This document shows, in pieces, positions 1 through 7,418 of a DNA stretch of 64,000 nucleotides. Position numbers and translations under genes: made by a program. Location: NCBI GenBank assembly GCA_035263125.1, contig DATFRP010000209.1, positions 1 through 64,000 of the forward strand, in the 5' to 3' direction. The notes beneath the pieces are model-generated. The model was not told the origin of the DNA. It saw only the letters and a list, made by a program, of their open reading frames with translations, and ran no database searches. Numbering within the stretch: the stretch's first letter is position 1; each line of letters opens with the position of its first letter. This stretch comes from Gp6-AA40 sp035263125 (GTDB taxonomy: Bacteria > Acidobacteriota > Vicinamibacteria > Vicinamibacterales > UBA2999).

Positions 1-1
1 G

Positions 2-244
2 ACCGGCCAGGAATACTGGGTGCACGACATGCTTGCGGCCGTCTGGGCATCTCCGTTCGTCGTTGACGGAAAGGTCTATCTCGGCGACGAGGACGGCGAC
101 GTCGTCGTGATGGCAGCGGGCAAGAAGAAGGAAGTGCTCTCAGAAATGAATATGGGGAGCGCGGTCTACGCCACCGTCGTGCCGGCCCATGGGGTTCTTT
201 TCATCAATAACCGCAGCCAGCTGTTTGCACTCGCGAACAAATAG
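2..244 (+). CDS. C-terminal part of a PQQ-like beta-propeller protein (truncated by window edge)
   Basis: The last 80 residues of a protein whose start lies outside the window; the reading frame is open from base 2. The segment SPFVVDGKVYLGDEDGDVVV is a typical PQQ-like beta-propeller blade (hydrophobic strand, DG turn, VYLG, D-G-x-V), followed by one more incomplete blade ending in LFALANK. Proteins of this type are usually secreted or periplasmic, and few of them are proven quinoproteins. The next gene downstream is also a beta-propeller in the same direction, so the two may be a tandem pair. The TAG stop (242-244) is the first part of a 7-bp repeat island. Substrate or binding partner cannot be told. 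Confidence 0.75.
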   Translation, partial: TGQEYWVHDMLAAVWASPFVVDGKVYLGDEDGDVVVMAAGKKKEVLSEMNMGSAVYATVVPAHGVLFINNRSQLFALANK

Positions 245-333
245 GAATCGGGATTCAGGAATCAGGATTCAGGCCCGGGCACGTCGTAGAGTCCGGCTTT
301 AGCCGGACCAGCCAGGAATCAGGAAACAGGCAC
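245..333 (+). repeat. Heptad repeat island split by a REP-like palindrome
   Basis: From 242 the DNA reads as consecutive 7-mers close to CAGGAAT (TAGGAAT, CGGGATT, CAGGAAT, CAGGATT, CAGGCCC). After a GTAG-headed palindrome (286-308) the heptads resume as CAGGAAT, CAGGAAA, CAGGCAC (313-333) and end exactly at the ATG of the next gene at 334. The heptads carry AGGA, so the repeat seems to provide the ribosome-binding site of that gene. Confidence 0.7.
286..308 (+). repeat. REP-like palindrome with GTAGAG head (copy A)
   Basis: GTAGAG at 286-291 leads into a perfect 8-bp stem, GTCCGGCT (291-298) and AGCCGGAC (301-308), with a 2-base loop. The same head and stem plan occurs at 12191 and, on the minus strand, at 40037. 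It lies on the sense strand downstream of the upstream gene. A GTAG tetranucleotide followed by a palindrome is the hallmark of REP elements mobilised by RAYT transposases; no RAYT gene is in this window. Confidence 0.6.
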
Positions 334-1467
334 ATGGCAGCAACTCGGCACATCGTAACGACCTTGCTGCTATCGTTTTCAGCCACACTGCTAAGCGCGC
401 AACAACCGGCCGCTCCTGCAACGTCCGCCGCTGATGCGTGGAAGCAGTTCCGCGGCTCACCGACGCTGACCGGGCTTTCCTCGAGCAGCGTTCCCGCTAC
501 GCTCAAGGTTCTCTGGACGTACGACCTCGGCGACGTCATCGAATCGTCAGCAGCGATCGCCGGCGGCGTCGTGTACGTCGGCGGCGGCAACGGCGATCTC
601 GTCGCGCTCGATCTGCAATCCGGCAAGTTGAAGTGGAAGTACACGACCGGCAACCTGATTGGCGAATCATCGCCCGCGGTCGGGACCGATGCTGTCTATG
701 TGGGGGATCTGGGCGGTCTGATGCACGCGGTCCGGATCGCCGACGGCAAAGGGCTCTGGACGTTCAAGACCGCATCGGAGATCAAATCATCGCCGGTCAT
801 CGCCGATGGCGCGGTGCTCTTCGGCTCCTACGACGGCAATCTCTACGCGGTCGACGAGAAGACCGGACGTCTTCGCTGGAAGTTCACGACCAACGGCATG
901 GTGCACGCAACGCCGGCGGTGCAGAACGGGCTGGCCTTCATCGCCGGGTGTGACGCCATGCTGCGCGCGATCCGCATCGCCGACGGCAAGGAGGCGTATC
1001 GCGTCGAGTCGGGCGCCTATACCGGAGCGTCGCCGCTCATCGACGGAACACGGGCCTACTACGGCACGTTCAACAACGAAGTGCTCGGCGTCGATCTGCA
1101 GCGCCGACGCATCCTTTGGCGATATTCCGACCCCGAGCGGCGCTTCCCGTTCTATTCGTCGGCCGCGCTGGCCGGAGCTCGGGTGATCCTCGGCGGGCGC
1201 GACAAATCGGTGCATGCGATCGACATGAAAACCGGCAAAGCCGCGTGGACCTTCGCGACGAAGGCACGCGTCGATTCCTCGCCTGTCATTGCCGGGGGTC
1301 GCGTCTACATCGGCTCGAGCGACGGCAAGCTCTATGTGCTCGACGTGGACAGCGGAAAGAAACTCTTCGAGTTCGATGCCGGATCCGGTCTCACGACATC
1401 GCCCGCGATCGCTGCAGGCCGTGTCGTCATCGGTTCGCAGGACGGACGACTATATGCGTTGGGGTAA
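334..1467 (+). CDS. Secreted PQQ-like beta-propeller repeat protein
   Basis: 377 residues. Residues 1-22 form a signal peptide (basic start, hydrophobic TLLLSFSATLLSA, then QQ). The rest is built of about eight blades, each with the pattern SSPVIADGAVLFGSYDGNLY-AVD-x-TG-x-LRWKF. This is the PQQ_2/BamB-like fold; it does not by itself show quinone binding, and no catalytic residues of alcohol dehydrogenases are apparent. Likely a periplasmic scaffold or binding protein. The start is supported by the signal peptide and by AGGAAACAGG just upstream inside the heptad repeat. It follows another beta-propeller gene by 89 bases and may be co-transcribed with it. Confidence 0.85.
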   Translation: MAATRHIVTTLLLSFSATLLSAQQPAAPATSAADAWKQFRGSPTLTGLSSSSVPATLKVLWTYDLGDVIESSAAIAGGVVYVGGGNGDLVALDLQSGKLKWKYTTGNLIGESSPAVGTDAVYVGDLGGLMHAVRIADGKGLWTFKTASEIKSSPVIADGAVLFGSYDGNLYAVDEKTGRLRWKFTTNGMVHATPAVQNGLAFIAGCDAMLRAIRIADGKEAYRVESGAYTGASPLIDGTRAYYGTFNNEVLGVDLQRRRILWRYSDPERRFPFYSSAALAGARVILGGRDKSVHAIDMKTGKAAWTFATKARVDSSPVIAGGRVYIGSSDGKLYVLDVDSGKKLFEFDAGSGLTTSPAIAAGRVVIGSQDGRLYALG

Positions 1468-1473
1468 TAGAAC

Positions 1474-1536
1474 ATTTTTGAGGTGAGATTAGTGATCTTT
1501 GAATCGTTGTCGATTGTGATCAGTGATCGGTGATTG
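1474..1536 (+). repeat. Heptad repeat island, GTGATYG type
   Basis: Starts within ten bases of the stop codon of the beta-propeller gene, on its sense strand. 7-mers in register from 1488 are ATTAGTG, ATCTTTG, AATCGTT, GTCGATT, GTGATCA, GTGATCG, GTGATTG. Bases 1487-1516 match 29 of 30 positions of the reverse complement of 3952-3981, downstream of map. Confidence 0.65.
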
Positions 1537-1657
1537 AAGACGCGACTCACTGGCCTCCGTCCCTATCGGACTATTACCTTTAGTAGCCGTAACGGCGGTG
1601 GTCAGGACCAGCGTCAGAGTACGCAGTGCCGCTAGACCGCGCCTCGTCCGGCTGCCG

Positions 1658-3592
1658 CTATCGGCCAGCTCCGTGCTGCCGGAGAATCGAGGCAATCCCC
1701 GCATGGTGCCGCCGTTCGGCCCACGCGAGCGGTGTGGCCCACGGCGCTGCGCCGGCCTCGATCGGATCGGCCCCGCGAGCCAGCAGCAGTTCGACCAGCG
1801 CCAGACGGCCCCAGCGGCACGCCCACCCGAGCGGCGTGCTCTTCAGAAATTCGTCCCGGATGTCCGTGCGGGCACCCGCATCCAACAGCATGGTCGCCAG
1901 TGATACGCCCACGCCATGGTCTCGCGCGATGACTTCGTGCAGCATCGTCTGGCCGGACTCCGGCGCCCGAAGATTGGGACCGCAGCGCTCGAGAATCAGC
2001 CGGAACGTGGCGCGGCTGTCGGCCTGTTCGACCTCGTCCAGGTCGCGATGCCCCGGCAGCGGACGCCAGAGCAGCCAGAACCATCGGGGGTCGTCCCGCG
2101 GCCAGTCGATCCGCTCGAGCGCCATGCGCACGATCTCGGCACTGCGGCTGCTCGCGCCGCCCCACAGGATCTGTTCTGCAACCTTCTCACCGGAGAGCGT
2201 GCCGGATTCCGGATGCGGATCAATCTCACCCTGAAGCACCCGGCGCGCCAGTTCGACGTTGCGGATGTAGCCAGCAGCGCCGGGGTCGATCCAGCCGCCG
2301 TGTTCGATCATCAGATCGATCATGGCCTGGTCGGGCGCGTGCGTACGCGGGGAGCCGCCGTTATAAGCCGCAGCGGTCGCTGAGCCCGCGGTGTACACCG
2401 AGGCATTCGGATCGGCGCCGTGCGCGAGCAGCAGGCGAGCCATGTCGATCCGTCCGGTGTTGACCGCCTCGAGCAGCGGGCCGCCCGACGAGAACGTCTG
2501 CTCTTCGATCTGGCCTAACTGCATCTGCTCGTTCGGGTCGAGACCTCGTTCGAGCAATCGACGCAGCGCGTCAGGACGATCGCCCCGCACGGCCGCCTGC
2601 ACCACCGCCTTTCCCTGCAGCGACTCGAGCGGGCATGACGTGAGATATTCCCAGCGGCCGAGCGCAGCGGCCGCGAGCGGCGTCAACTCGGCGCCACGTT
2701 CGATGAGCAGCGCGGCCATCGTCTCGCGGGCCGACCGGTCCGAATCTGCGGCGAATTCCCAGACGGCGAACTCCAGTGGCGTCCGTCCTTTCCATCGCCA
2801 GAAGTCAGGCTGCGACGGCTTGTTCACGTCGGCGCCGTGGTCGAGCAGCCATCTCGCCACGCGCAGGAGGCCGTACTGCGCCGCACGATGCAGCATCGTC
2901 ACGCCGTCGGGTGAGCACATGTCGGCAAGCGCGGGCTCAGATTCGAACACGGCGATCACCGCCTCCTCGCCGCCGGTCATCATGGCGTCGCGGAGACGAC
3001 GGACGCCGTTGTCATGGGCGTCGACGCTGCGCCCGCCGCGCTTTTCTTCGTGCGCGGTCATCAGCGCGACGATCTCGTCGTACCCGCGTTCCTCGGCAAT
3101 GGTCCGGGGACTCGTCGCGTCGCGGTTGGGCCAGATGCCGTCGCGTGTGTCCGCTCCCGCTTCGAGCAGCAGCCGTGTCATCTCGACGTCCCGGGCCATG
3201 ACCGCGATGTGGAGGGTGCGTATCTCAGGGCCGGACGGTCCGCCGGGCAGCAGGTCAACGATTTCGGGCCTTCGCGCGAGCAGCGCACGCACCGCGCCGA
3301 GGTCGCCCTTCTTCACAGCCTCGTACAGCTGCTTCGTCGTGACCCCCTCCACGGCGGCTTTCAGCTTGGACCAGCTCTCGAATCCATACGCGCGCGCCAG
3401 GACGAACTGCGCGTCGTGGAGGGCGAAGGTGTCCGGCGTTGCGTTGCGGTGGTAGGCGTCGACTTCGAGGACGGCATCCGGCGACTGCGCGCGATACGCC
3501 TCCAGCAGCTCTCGGGCCTGTCTGCGCAATTGATCGATGTCGGGGTTCTCGCGCATCACGCGCGTGGGCGGGTGAGTCCGGCGGACGGTCAT
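1658..3592 (-). CDS. Large ankyrin-repeat protein
   Basis: 644 residues, no signal peptide. Residues about 15-75 form a helical module (DIDQLRRQARELLEAYRA ... DAQFVLARAYGFESWSKLK) that recurs at the start of the small protein at 23784-24344. From about residue 90 to the end there are ankyrin repeats, recognisable by TLHIAVMARDVEMTRLLLEA, MLHRAAQYGLLRVARWLLDH and TPLAWAERRHHAGIASILRQ. Ankyrin arrays bind proteins; the partner is unknown. The start at 3592 is preceded by GAGAGGAGC at good spacing. The gene stands alone, convergent with the beta-propeller gene on its 3' side. A cytoplasmic location is inferred from the lack of a signal. Confidence 0.85.
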   Translation of the reverse strand: MTVRRTHPPTRVMRENPDIDQLRRQARELLEAYRAQSPDAVLEVDAYHRNATPDTFALHDAQFVLARAYGFESWSKLKAAVEGVTTKQLYEAVKKGDLGAVRALLARRPEIVDLLPGGPSGPEIRTLHIAVMARDVEMTRLLLEAGADTRDGIWPNRDATSPRTIAEERGYDEIVALMTAHEEKRGGRSVDAHDNGVRRLRDAMMTGGEEAVIAVFESEPALADMCSPDGVTMLHRAAQYGLLRVARWLLDHGADVNKPSQPDFWRWKGRTPLEFAVWEFAADSDRSARETMAALLIERGAELTPLAAAALGRWEYLTSCPLESLQGKAVVQAAVRGDRPDALRRLLERGLDPNEQMQLGQIEEQTFSSGGPLLEAVNTGRIDMARLLLAHGADPNASVYTAGSATAAAYNGGSPRTHAPDQAMIDLMIEHGGWIDPGAAGYIRNVELARRVLQGEIDPHPESGTLSGEKVAEQILWGGASSRSAEIVRMALERIDWPRDDPRWFWLLWRPLPGHRDLDEVEQADSRATFRLILERCGPNLRAPESGQTMLHEVIARDHGVGVSLATMLLDAGARTDIRDEFLKSTPLGWACRWGRLALVELLLARGADPIEAGAAPWATPLAWAERRHHAGIASILRQHGAGR

Positions 3593-3999
3593 GACGAGCT
3601 CCTCTCCCAGCCGTGCTCAGCGCACAGGCCTGCGCGCCCGTTGTCCGCTCTCCCGGGCAGGAAAAGAGATCATCCTTGACGACGACACGACCGATGTCGG
3701 GGTGGACGCAGTCCTTTCCGCGGACGTGGGTGACGCCCCGATGCGCCAGCGCCAGTATACCGCGCGGGTCGAGGCACCTTCTGCGTAGGAGGGATTCGGT
3801 GCGAGAAACACTACCCGCGATAAGTCGCCAGTGTTGATTTATCTATCCACAGCTGCGCCGAGCGTGCATTGAAAGCGTGTGATGCCAGCCAATTATGAGA
3901 TGGCTTCTTACGCCTCGCGGCCTCGGCTGCCAATCAACAATCACACATCGTCAATCAACAACGATTCAAAGATCACTAATCACAACTCACAAATGTCGT
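3593..3999. other. Intergenic region without a gene
   Basis: 407 bases between the ankyrin gene and the 3' end of map. I see no gene. Reading frames in 3591-3837 have no ribosome-binding site and no recognisable family. Its map-proximal end holds the heptad island 3931-3993. The centre is unusually AT-rich for this genome (around 3810-3930) and could hold the ankyrin gene promoter, but I cannot assign -35 and -10 boxes with confidence. Confidence 0.5.
3931..3993 (-). repeat. Heptad repeat island, CAATCAA type
   Basis: Nine consecutive 7-mers: CAATCAA, CAATCAC, ACATCGT, CAATCAA, CAACGAT, TCAAAGA, TCACTAA, TCACAAC, TCACAAA. On the minus strand it begins a few bases after the map stop codon, the same placement and orientation relative to its gene as the island at 1474-1536, with which it shares a 30-bp near-identical core in opposite genomic orientation. 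Confidence 0.7.
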
Positions 4000-4743
4000 T
4001 CATGCTGCTGTGAGAACGACCGGCTCGTCGCGCGTGATGACTATGGTGTGCTCGCAGTGCGCCGACAGACTTGAATCGCCCGTGCGAATCGTCCACCCGT
4101 CGCGATCCTGAATCGCATGTGGCGAGCCGGCGCTGATCATCGGCTCGATCGTCAGGACCAATCCCTCGGTGAGCACGTCCTTCTGCCGCGGGTCGTACTG
4201 ATTCGGGACCGACGGCCACTCGTGAATCGTGCGGCCGACACCGTGGCCTGCGAGTCCGCGGACCACCGCGAACCGTTGACGACGGACCTCGCGCTCAACG
4301 GCGCGGCCGATCTGATTGACGCGGGTGCCGGCCCTCGCCACCTGCAACGCTGCGTCGAGTGCGTCTGCGGCACACCGAGCAAGACGGCGCGCGACGTCCG
4401 TCCCTCCGTCGACGACCACCGTACGCGCCGCGTCGGCGACGTAGCCGTTCTTCTCCAGCGTCACGTCGAGCTTCACCAGATCGCCACGAGCGATTCGGCG
4501 CGAACCGGGAACGCCGTGAACAATTTCGTCATTGAGGCTGATCAGAACTGTCCGAGGAAACCCATAGACGAGCGCGGGCGCCGATCGCGCGCCCTGGTCC
4601 GCGATCACGGCCGCGGCGACCTCGTCGAGTTTCGCAGTGCTCATGCCCGGGCACACCTGCGTCTCGAGCGCATCGAGCGTGAGTCGCGTGATACGACCGA
4701 CCTCTTTCAGCCCAGCCCAGTCTGCCGCTGACTCGATCGACAT
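4000..4743 (-). CDS. map: Type I methionine aminopeptidase
   Basis: 247 residues, full length for the bacterial enzyme that removes the N-terminal methionine from nascent proteins in the cytosol. The dinuclear metal site is complete: D93 (KLDV), D104 (YVADAARTV), H167 (GHGVGR), E200 (LTIEPM) and E231 (HCEHT); H76 in NDEIVHGVPG is the usual substrate-contacting histidine. It lacks the N-terminal zinc-finger or SH3-binding extension of some homologues. The ATG at 4743 gives the expected N-terminus. Downstream of the antiporter operon by 54 bases and in the opposite orientation to nothing nearby, so it may have its own promoter; a TATTAT box at 4755-4750 would give an almost leaderless message but lacks a good -35. 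Confidence 0.95.
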   Translation of the reverse strand: MSIESAADWAGLKEVGRITRLTLDALETQVCPGMSTAKLDEVAAAVIADQGARSAPALVYGFPRTVLISLNDEIVHGVPGSRRIARGDLVKLDVTLEKNGYVADAARTVVVDGGTDVARRLARCAADALDAALQVARAGTRVNQIGRAVEREVRRQRFAVVRGLAGHGVGRTIHEWPSVPNQYDPRQKDVLTEGLVLTIEPMISAGSPHAIQDRDGWTIRTGDSSLSAHCEHTIVITRDEPVVLTAA

Positions 4744-4797
4744 GGGTCAATAATACGATTTCCTTCGCCAACGCAGGCGGTGCTCAGAAACGGACGC

Positions 4798-6054
4798 TCA
4801 CGGCGTTTCGCGTCGTGCCGTCGCATCGGGAAGCGGAACCGGAACGCGGAACTCTGAACCCTGAACCGCCCGCAGCAACGGCGTGGTCGCCATCGTGGTC
4901 GCCAGCGCCATGATGACCATCATCGTGAACAGCGCCGGCGAGATGATGCCGAGATCGAGCCCGAGGTTCAGTACGATCAGCTCCATCAGTCCTCGAGTGT
5001 TCATGAGAATCCCGAGTCCGGCCGACTGCCTCCAGTCCTGACCAGTCATGCGTGCGGCCAGCACTGTGCCGCCGAACTTCCCCGCCGTCGCCACCACGAT
5101 CAGCGCCGCGCACGTCAGCCACTCGTCGACGCCGGTCAGCAGCCCAATCTCCGTCCGCATTCCGGCGAATGCGAAGAAGGCGGGCAGCAGCAGGATGGTG
5201 ACCGGATGCTCGATGCGCTGCTCGAGCGCGCGGGCGAGACGACTGTCGTGCGGGATCACCGCGCCAAGGAGAAACGCCCCGAAGATCGCGTGCACGCCGA
5301 TCGCTTCGGTCACGATCGCCGACAGCAGCACCGCGACCAGAACGATCGCGATGACGCCGCGATCCGGCTCTCGTTCATCCCATCGCCGCATCATCCGCAC
5401 GACGGACGGACGAACGACCGCGAACATGAATGCGATGAAGCCGAACGTCAGCACTGACGTCAGCAGCCCGCCACCCTCACGGCTCTGCACGACACCGACG
5501 ACGAGCGCGAGCAGACACCACGCCGTGACGTCGGCGACAGCGGCGCAGGTCAACGAGAGCCGGCCGAGAGGCGTTCTCGTGATACCGCGATCCGCCAGAA
5601 TCCGCGCCAGTACCGGAAACGCCGTAATCGACATCGCGATGCCGAGAAACAGCACGAAATGCGACTCCGACACACCGGCAGGCGAGAGCCATGGAAACAG
5701 CCTGGTGGCCAGCCCGGCACCGAGCGCGAACGGCACCGCAATGCCGGTCAGCGCGATGAACACCGTGGCGCGAAGCCGGCCGCGGAAGACACTCGTATCG
5801 AGCTCGACCCCGACGAGGAACATGTAGAGCACGACGCCGAGCTGAGACAGCAGATTGAGCGACGGAGCGACGGACGCGGGCAGGAGGAACGCGTACGCGT
5901 CTGGCCAGAGGCGCCCCAGCAGCGACGGGCCGAGCATGATGCCGGCAACCACTTCACCGATGACCGGCGGCTGCCCGATCCCTCGGAACAGGTAGCTGAT
6001 GACACGTCCGAGCAGCACAACAGCGGCGAGCGCCGCCAGGAGATGCAGAAGCAT
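4798..6054 (-). CDS. Cation/proton antiporter, CPA2 (Kef/NapA-like) family
   Basis: 418 residues, about 12 membrane helices. Family signatures are GQPPVIGEVVAGIMLGP (27-43), FPVLARIL (146-153), the acidic residue D175 in the helix AAVADVTAW, HAIFGAFLLGAVIP (255-268), GKFGG (326-330) and MNTRGLMELIVLNLGL (351-366). It exchanges Na+ or K+ for protons across the inner membrane; the ion cannot be told. There is no C-terminal TrkA-N domain. The start ATG (6054-6052) overlaps the upstream stop as TGATG, so an upstream ATG at 6198 is not needed. Residues about 396-409 (GSEFRVPVPLPD) are encoded by a heptad repeat, so the C-terminal tail looks repeat-derived. Confidence 0.88.
   Translation of the reverse strand: MLLHLLAALAAVVLLGRVISYLFRGIGQPPVIGEVVAGIMLGPSLLGRLWPDAYAFLLPASVAPSLNLLSQLGVVLYMFLVGVELDTSVFRGRLRATVFIALTGIAVPFALGAGLATRLFPWLSPAGVSESHFVLFLGIAMSITAFPVLARILADRGITRTPLGRLSLTCAAVADVTAWCLLALVVGVVQSREGGGLLTSVLTFGFIAFMFAVVRPSVVRMMRRWDEREPDRGVIAIVLVAVLLSAIVTEAIGVHAIFGAFLLGAVIPHDSRLARALEQRIEHPVTILLLPAFFAFAGMRTEIGLLTGVDEWLTCAALIVVATAGKFGGTVLAARMTGQDWRQSAGLGILMNTRGLMELIVLNLGLDLGIISPALFTMMVIMALATTMATTPLLRAVQGSEFRVPVPLPDATARRETP
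4829..4870 (-). repeat. Heptad repeat inside the 3' end of the antiporter gene
   Basis: Six 7-mers in register on the plus strand (GGAAGCG, GAACCGG, AACGCGG, AACTCTG, AACCCTG, AACCGCC). On the coding strand they read as GGTTCAG-type units and specify residues about 396-409 of the antiporter. Confidence 0.65.
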
Positions 6055-7418
6055 CAGTACTTCACGGTGCTGGGTCTCTGTCCCTCGGGCAACGTGAGCT
6101 CGTTCGCCTTCTCCGGAATTTCCGAAGCCGGCAGCCCGGCACGCCACGACGGAATCGGCGTCTTCCCCGGGGGATACAACGACTCGAGCGGACCCCACAC
6201 CTTGTCGACGCCATCGTGAAAGAGATCGCCGATCAGGAGATCCGTCAACGTTCCCCGTAACGCCGGGTACTTCCGAACCATGCCCCCGAAGCTGAAGCCG
6301 TCGTAATACTCGCAGACGAGGCGGCGCATGCGATCGACGCCCTCATTGAACGTCGGTCCCCACTTCCCGAGCTGCGCTGTGGACACGTCTCCCTTCGCGA
6401 GCCCCTCGACAATCGTGTCGGCGGCAAGCTCGCCCGACTTCAACGCGAGGAGCACGCCGGACGAGTAGAGTGGATCGAGAAAACCGAACGCATCACCGAC
6501 GAGGACCCACCCGTCGCCGGCCACCTGGTTCGAGCGATACGAATAATCCTTGGTCGCGAAGTAGCCGCTGACCCGCTTCGCCTGCGAGACGCGCGCCCTC
6601 ACACCCGGGCACGACTCCACTTCTTCGTCATACGTCTGCGCGTACGGGCCCCGACCCTTGAAGAGATAGTCGAACGGCGCGACCACGCCGATGCTGGTGA
6701 TGTTGTCGTGCTGCGGGATGTACCAGAACCATCCGTTCTTCGAGCCGGTCTGGATCACGAGCGTCGCGCCTTCATCGCGGCCCGTGTCACGCTGCGCGCC
6801 TTCCCAATAGGTCCAGATCGCACCCTTGTTGAGAATGGGATCCCACACGCGCAGATTGAGACGATTCATCAGCAGGCCGTTCTGTCCGCTGGCATCGACC
6901 ACGACTTTCGCACGCACGTCGCGAAAGCCGGCGTCGGCGGTCCTGATTCTGACGCCGACGGCTCGGTCGCCCTCGAAGAGCACTTCATGCACGCGCACGC
7001 CTTCGTGCGCCACGACACCGTGTTCGCGCGAGTTGTCGAGCAGCAGCTGATCGAACTCGCTGCGCACGACCTGCCAGGTCTGCGAACACTCGTGCGGCTT
7101 GTTGTCCCAGAAGTAGAACGGCGCCGACTCCTTGCCCGCCGAGTTGACGAACTGGACGCTGTACTTCTTCACGAAGTGGCTCTTCTGCATCTTCGGCAGC
7201 ATGTTGAGCCGCTTCAGCACCCAGTAGGTTTCCGGGATCAGGGACTCGCCGATGTGGAACCGTGGAAACACCTCGCGCTCGAAGAGCTCCACCCGCACGC
7301 CTTGTTGAGCGAGCAGCGTCGAGACCGTTGATCCCGCCGGACCACCGCCAATGACCACGACATCCGGGCCAGGTCCGTTTCCTGATTCCTGATTCCTGGT
7401 TCCTGATTCCATCATCAT
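6054..7418 (-). CDS. Flavin-dependent halogenase-like oxidoreductase
   Basis: 454 residues. FAD-binding Rossmann motif GGGPAG (24-29), ...EREVFPRFHIGESLIPE (47-63) typical of the tryptophan-halogenase-like superfamily, the WxWxIP motif W230-F-W-Y-I-P235 and the second FAD motif GDAFGFLDPLYSSGV (308-322). WxWxIP is characteristic of flavin-dependent halogenases, which chlorinate or brominate aromatic rings with FADH2, but several monooxygenase-like relatives keep it, so halogenation is only a possibility. The ATG at 7418 overlaps the preceding stop as ATGA; two further ATGs follow at once. Residues 3-14 (ESGTRNQESGNG) are read from a heptad repeat island. Third gene of a coupled operon with PaaK-like ligase and thioesterase. 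Confidence 0.8.
   Translation of the reverse strand: MMMESGTRNQESGNGPGPDVVVIGGGPAGSTVSTLLAQQGVRVELFEREVFPRFHIGESLIPETYWVLKRLNMLPKMQKSHFVKKYSVQFVNSAGKESAPFYFWDNKPHECSQTWQVVRSEFDQLLLDNSREHGVVAHEGVRVHEVLFEGDRAVGVRIRTADAGFRDVRAKVVVDASGQNGLLMNRLNLRVWDPILNKGAIWTYWEGAQRDTGRDEGATLVIQTGSKNGWFWYIPQHDNITSIGVVAPFDYLFKGRGPYAQTYDEEVESCPGVRARVSQAKRVSGYFATKDYSYRSNQVAGDGWVLVGDAFGFLDPLYSSGVLLALKSGELAADTIVEGLAKGDVSTAQLGKWGPTFNEGVDRMRRLVCEYYDGFSFGGMVRKYPALRGTLTDLLIGDLFHDGVDKVWGPLESLYPPGKTPIPSWRAGLPASEIPEKANELTLPEGQRPSTVKY
7378..7412 (-). repeat. Heptad repeat inside the 5' end of the halogenase-like gene
   Basis: Five 7-mers on the plus strand: TTTCCTG, ATTCCTG, ATTCCTG, GTTCCTG, ATTCCAT. On the coding strand these are the CAGGAAT type, the same unit as in the islands at 245-333 and 24482-24601. 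They start within a few bases of the upstream stop codon and are translated as residues 3-14. Confidence 0.7.

Noticed and set aside
4744..4780. Promoter with TATTAT -10 for map
   Set aside because: No -35 box at a usable distance and the box is too close to the ATG; kept only as a remark in the map entry.
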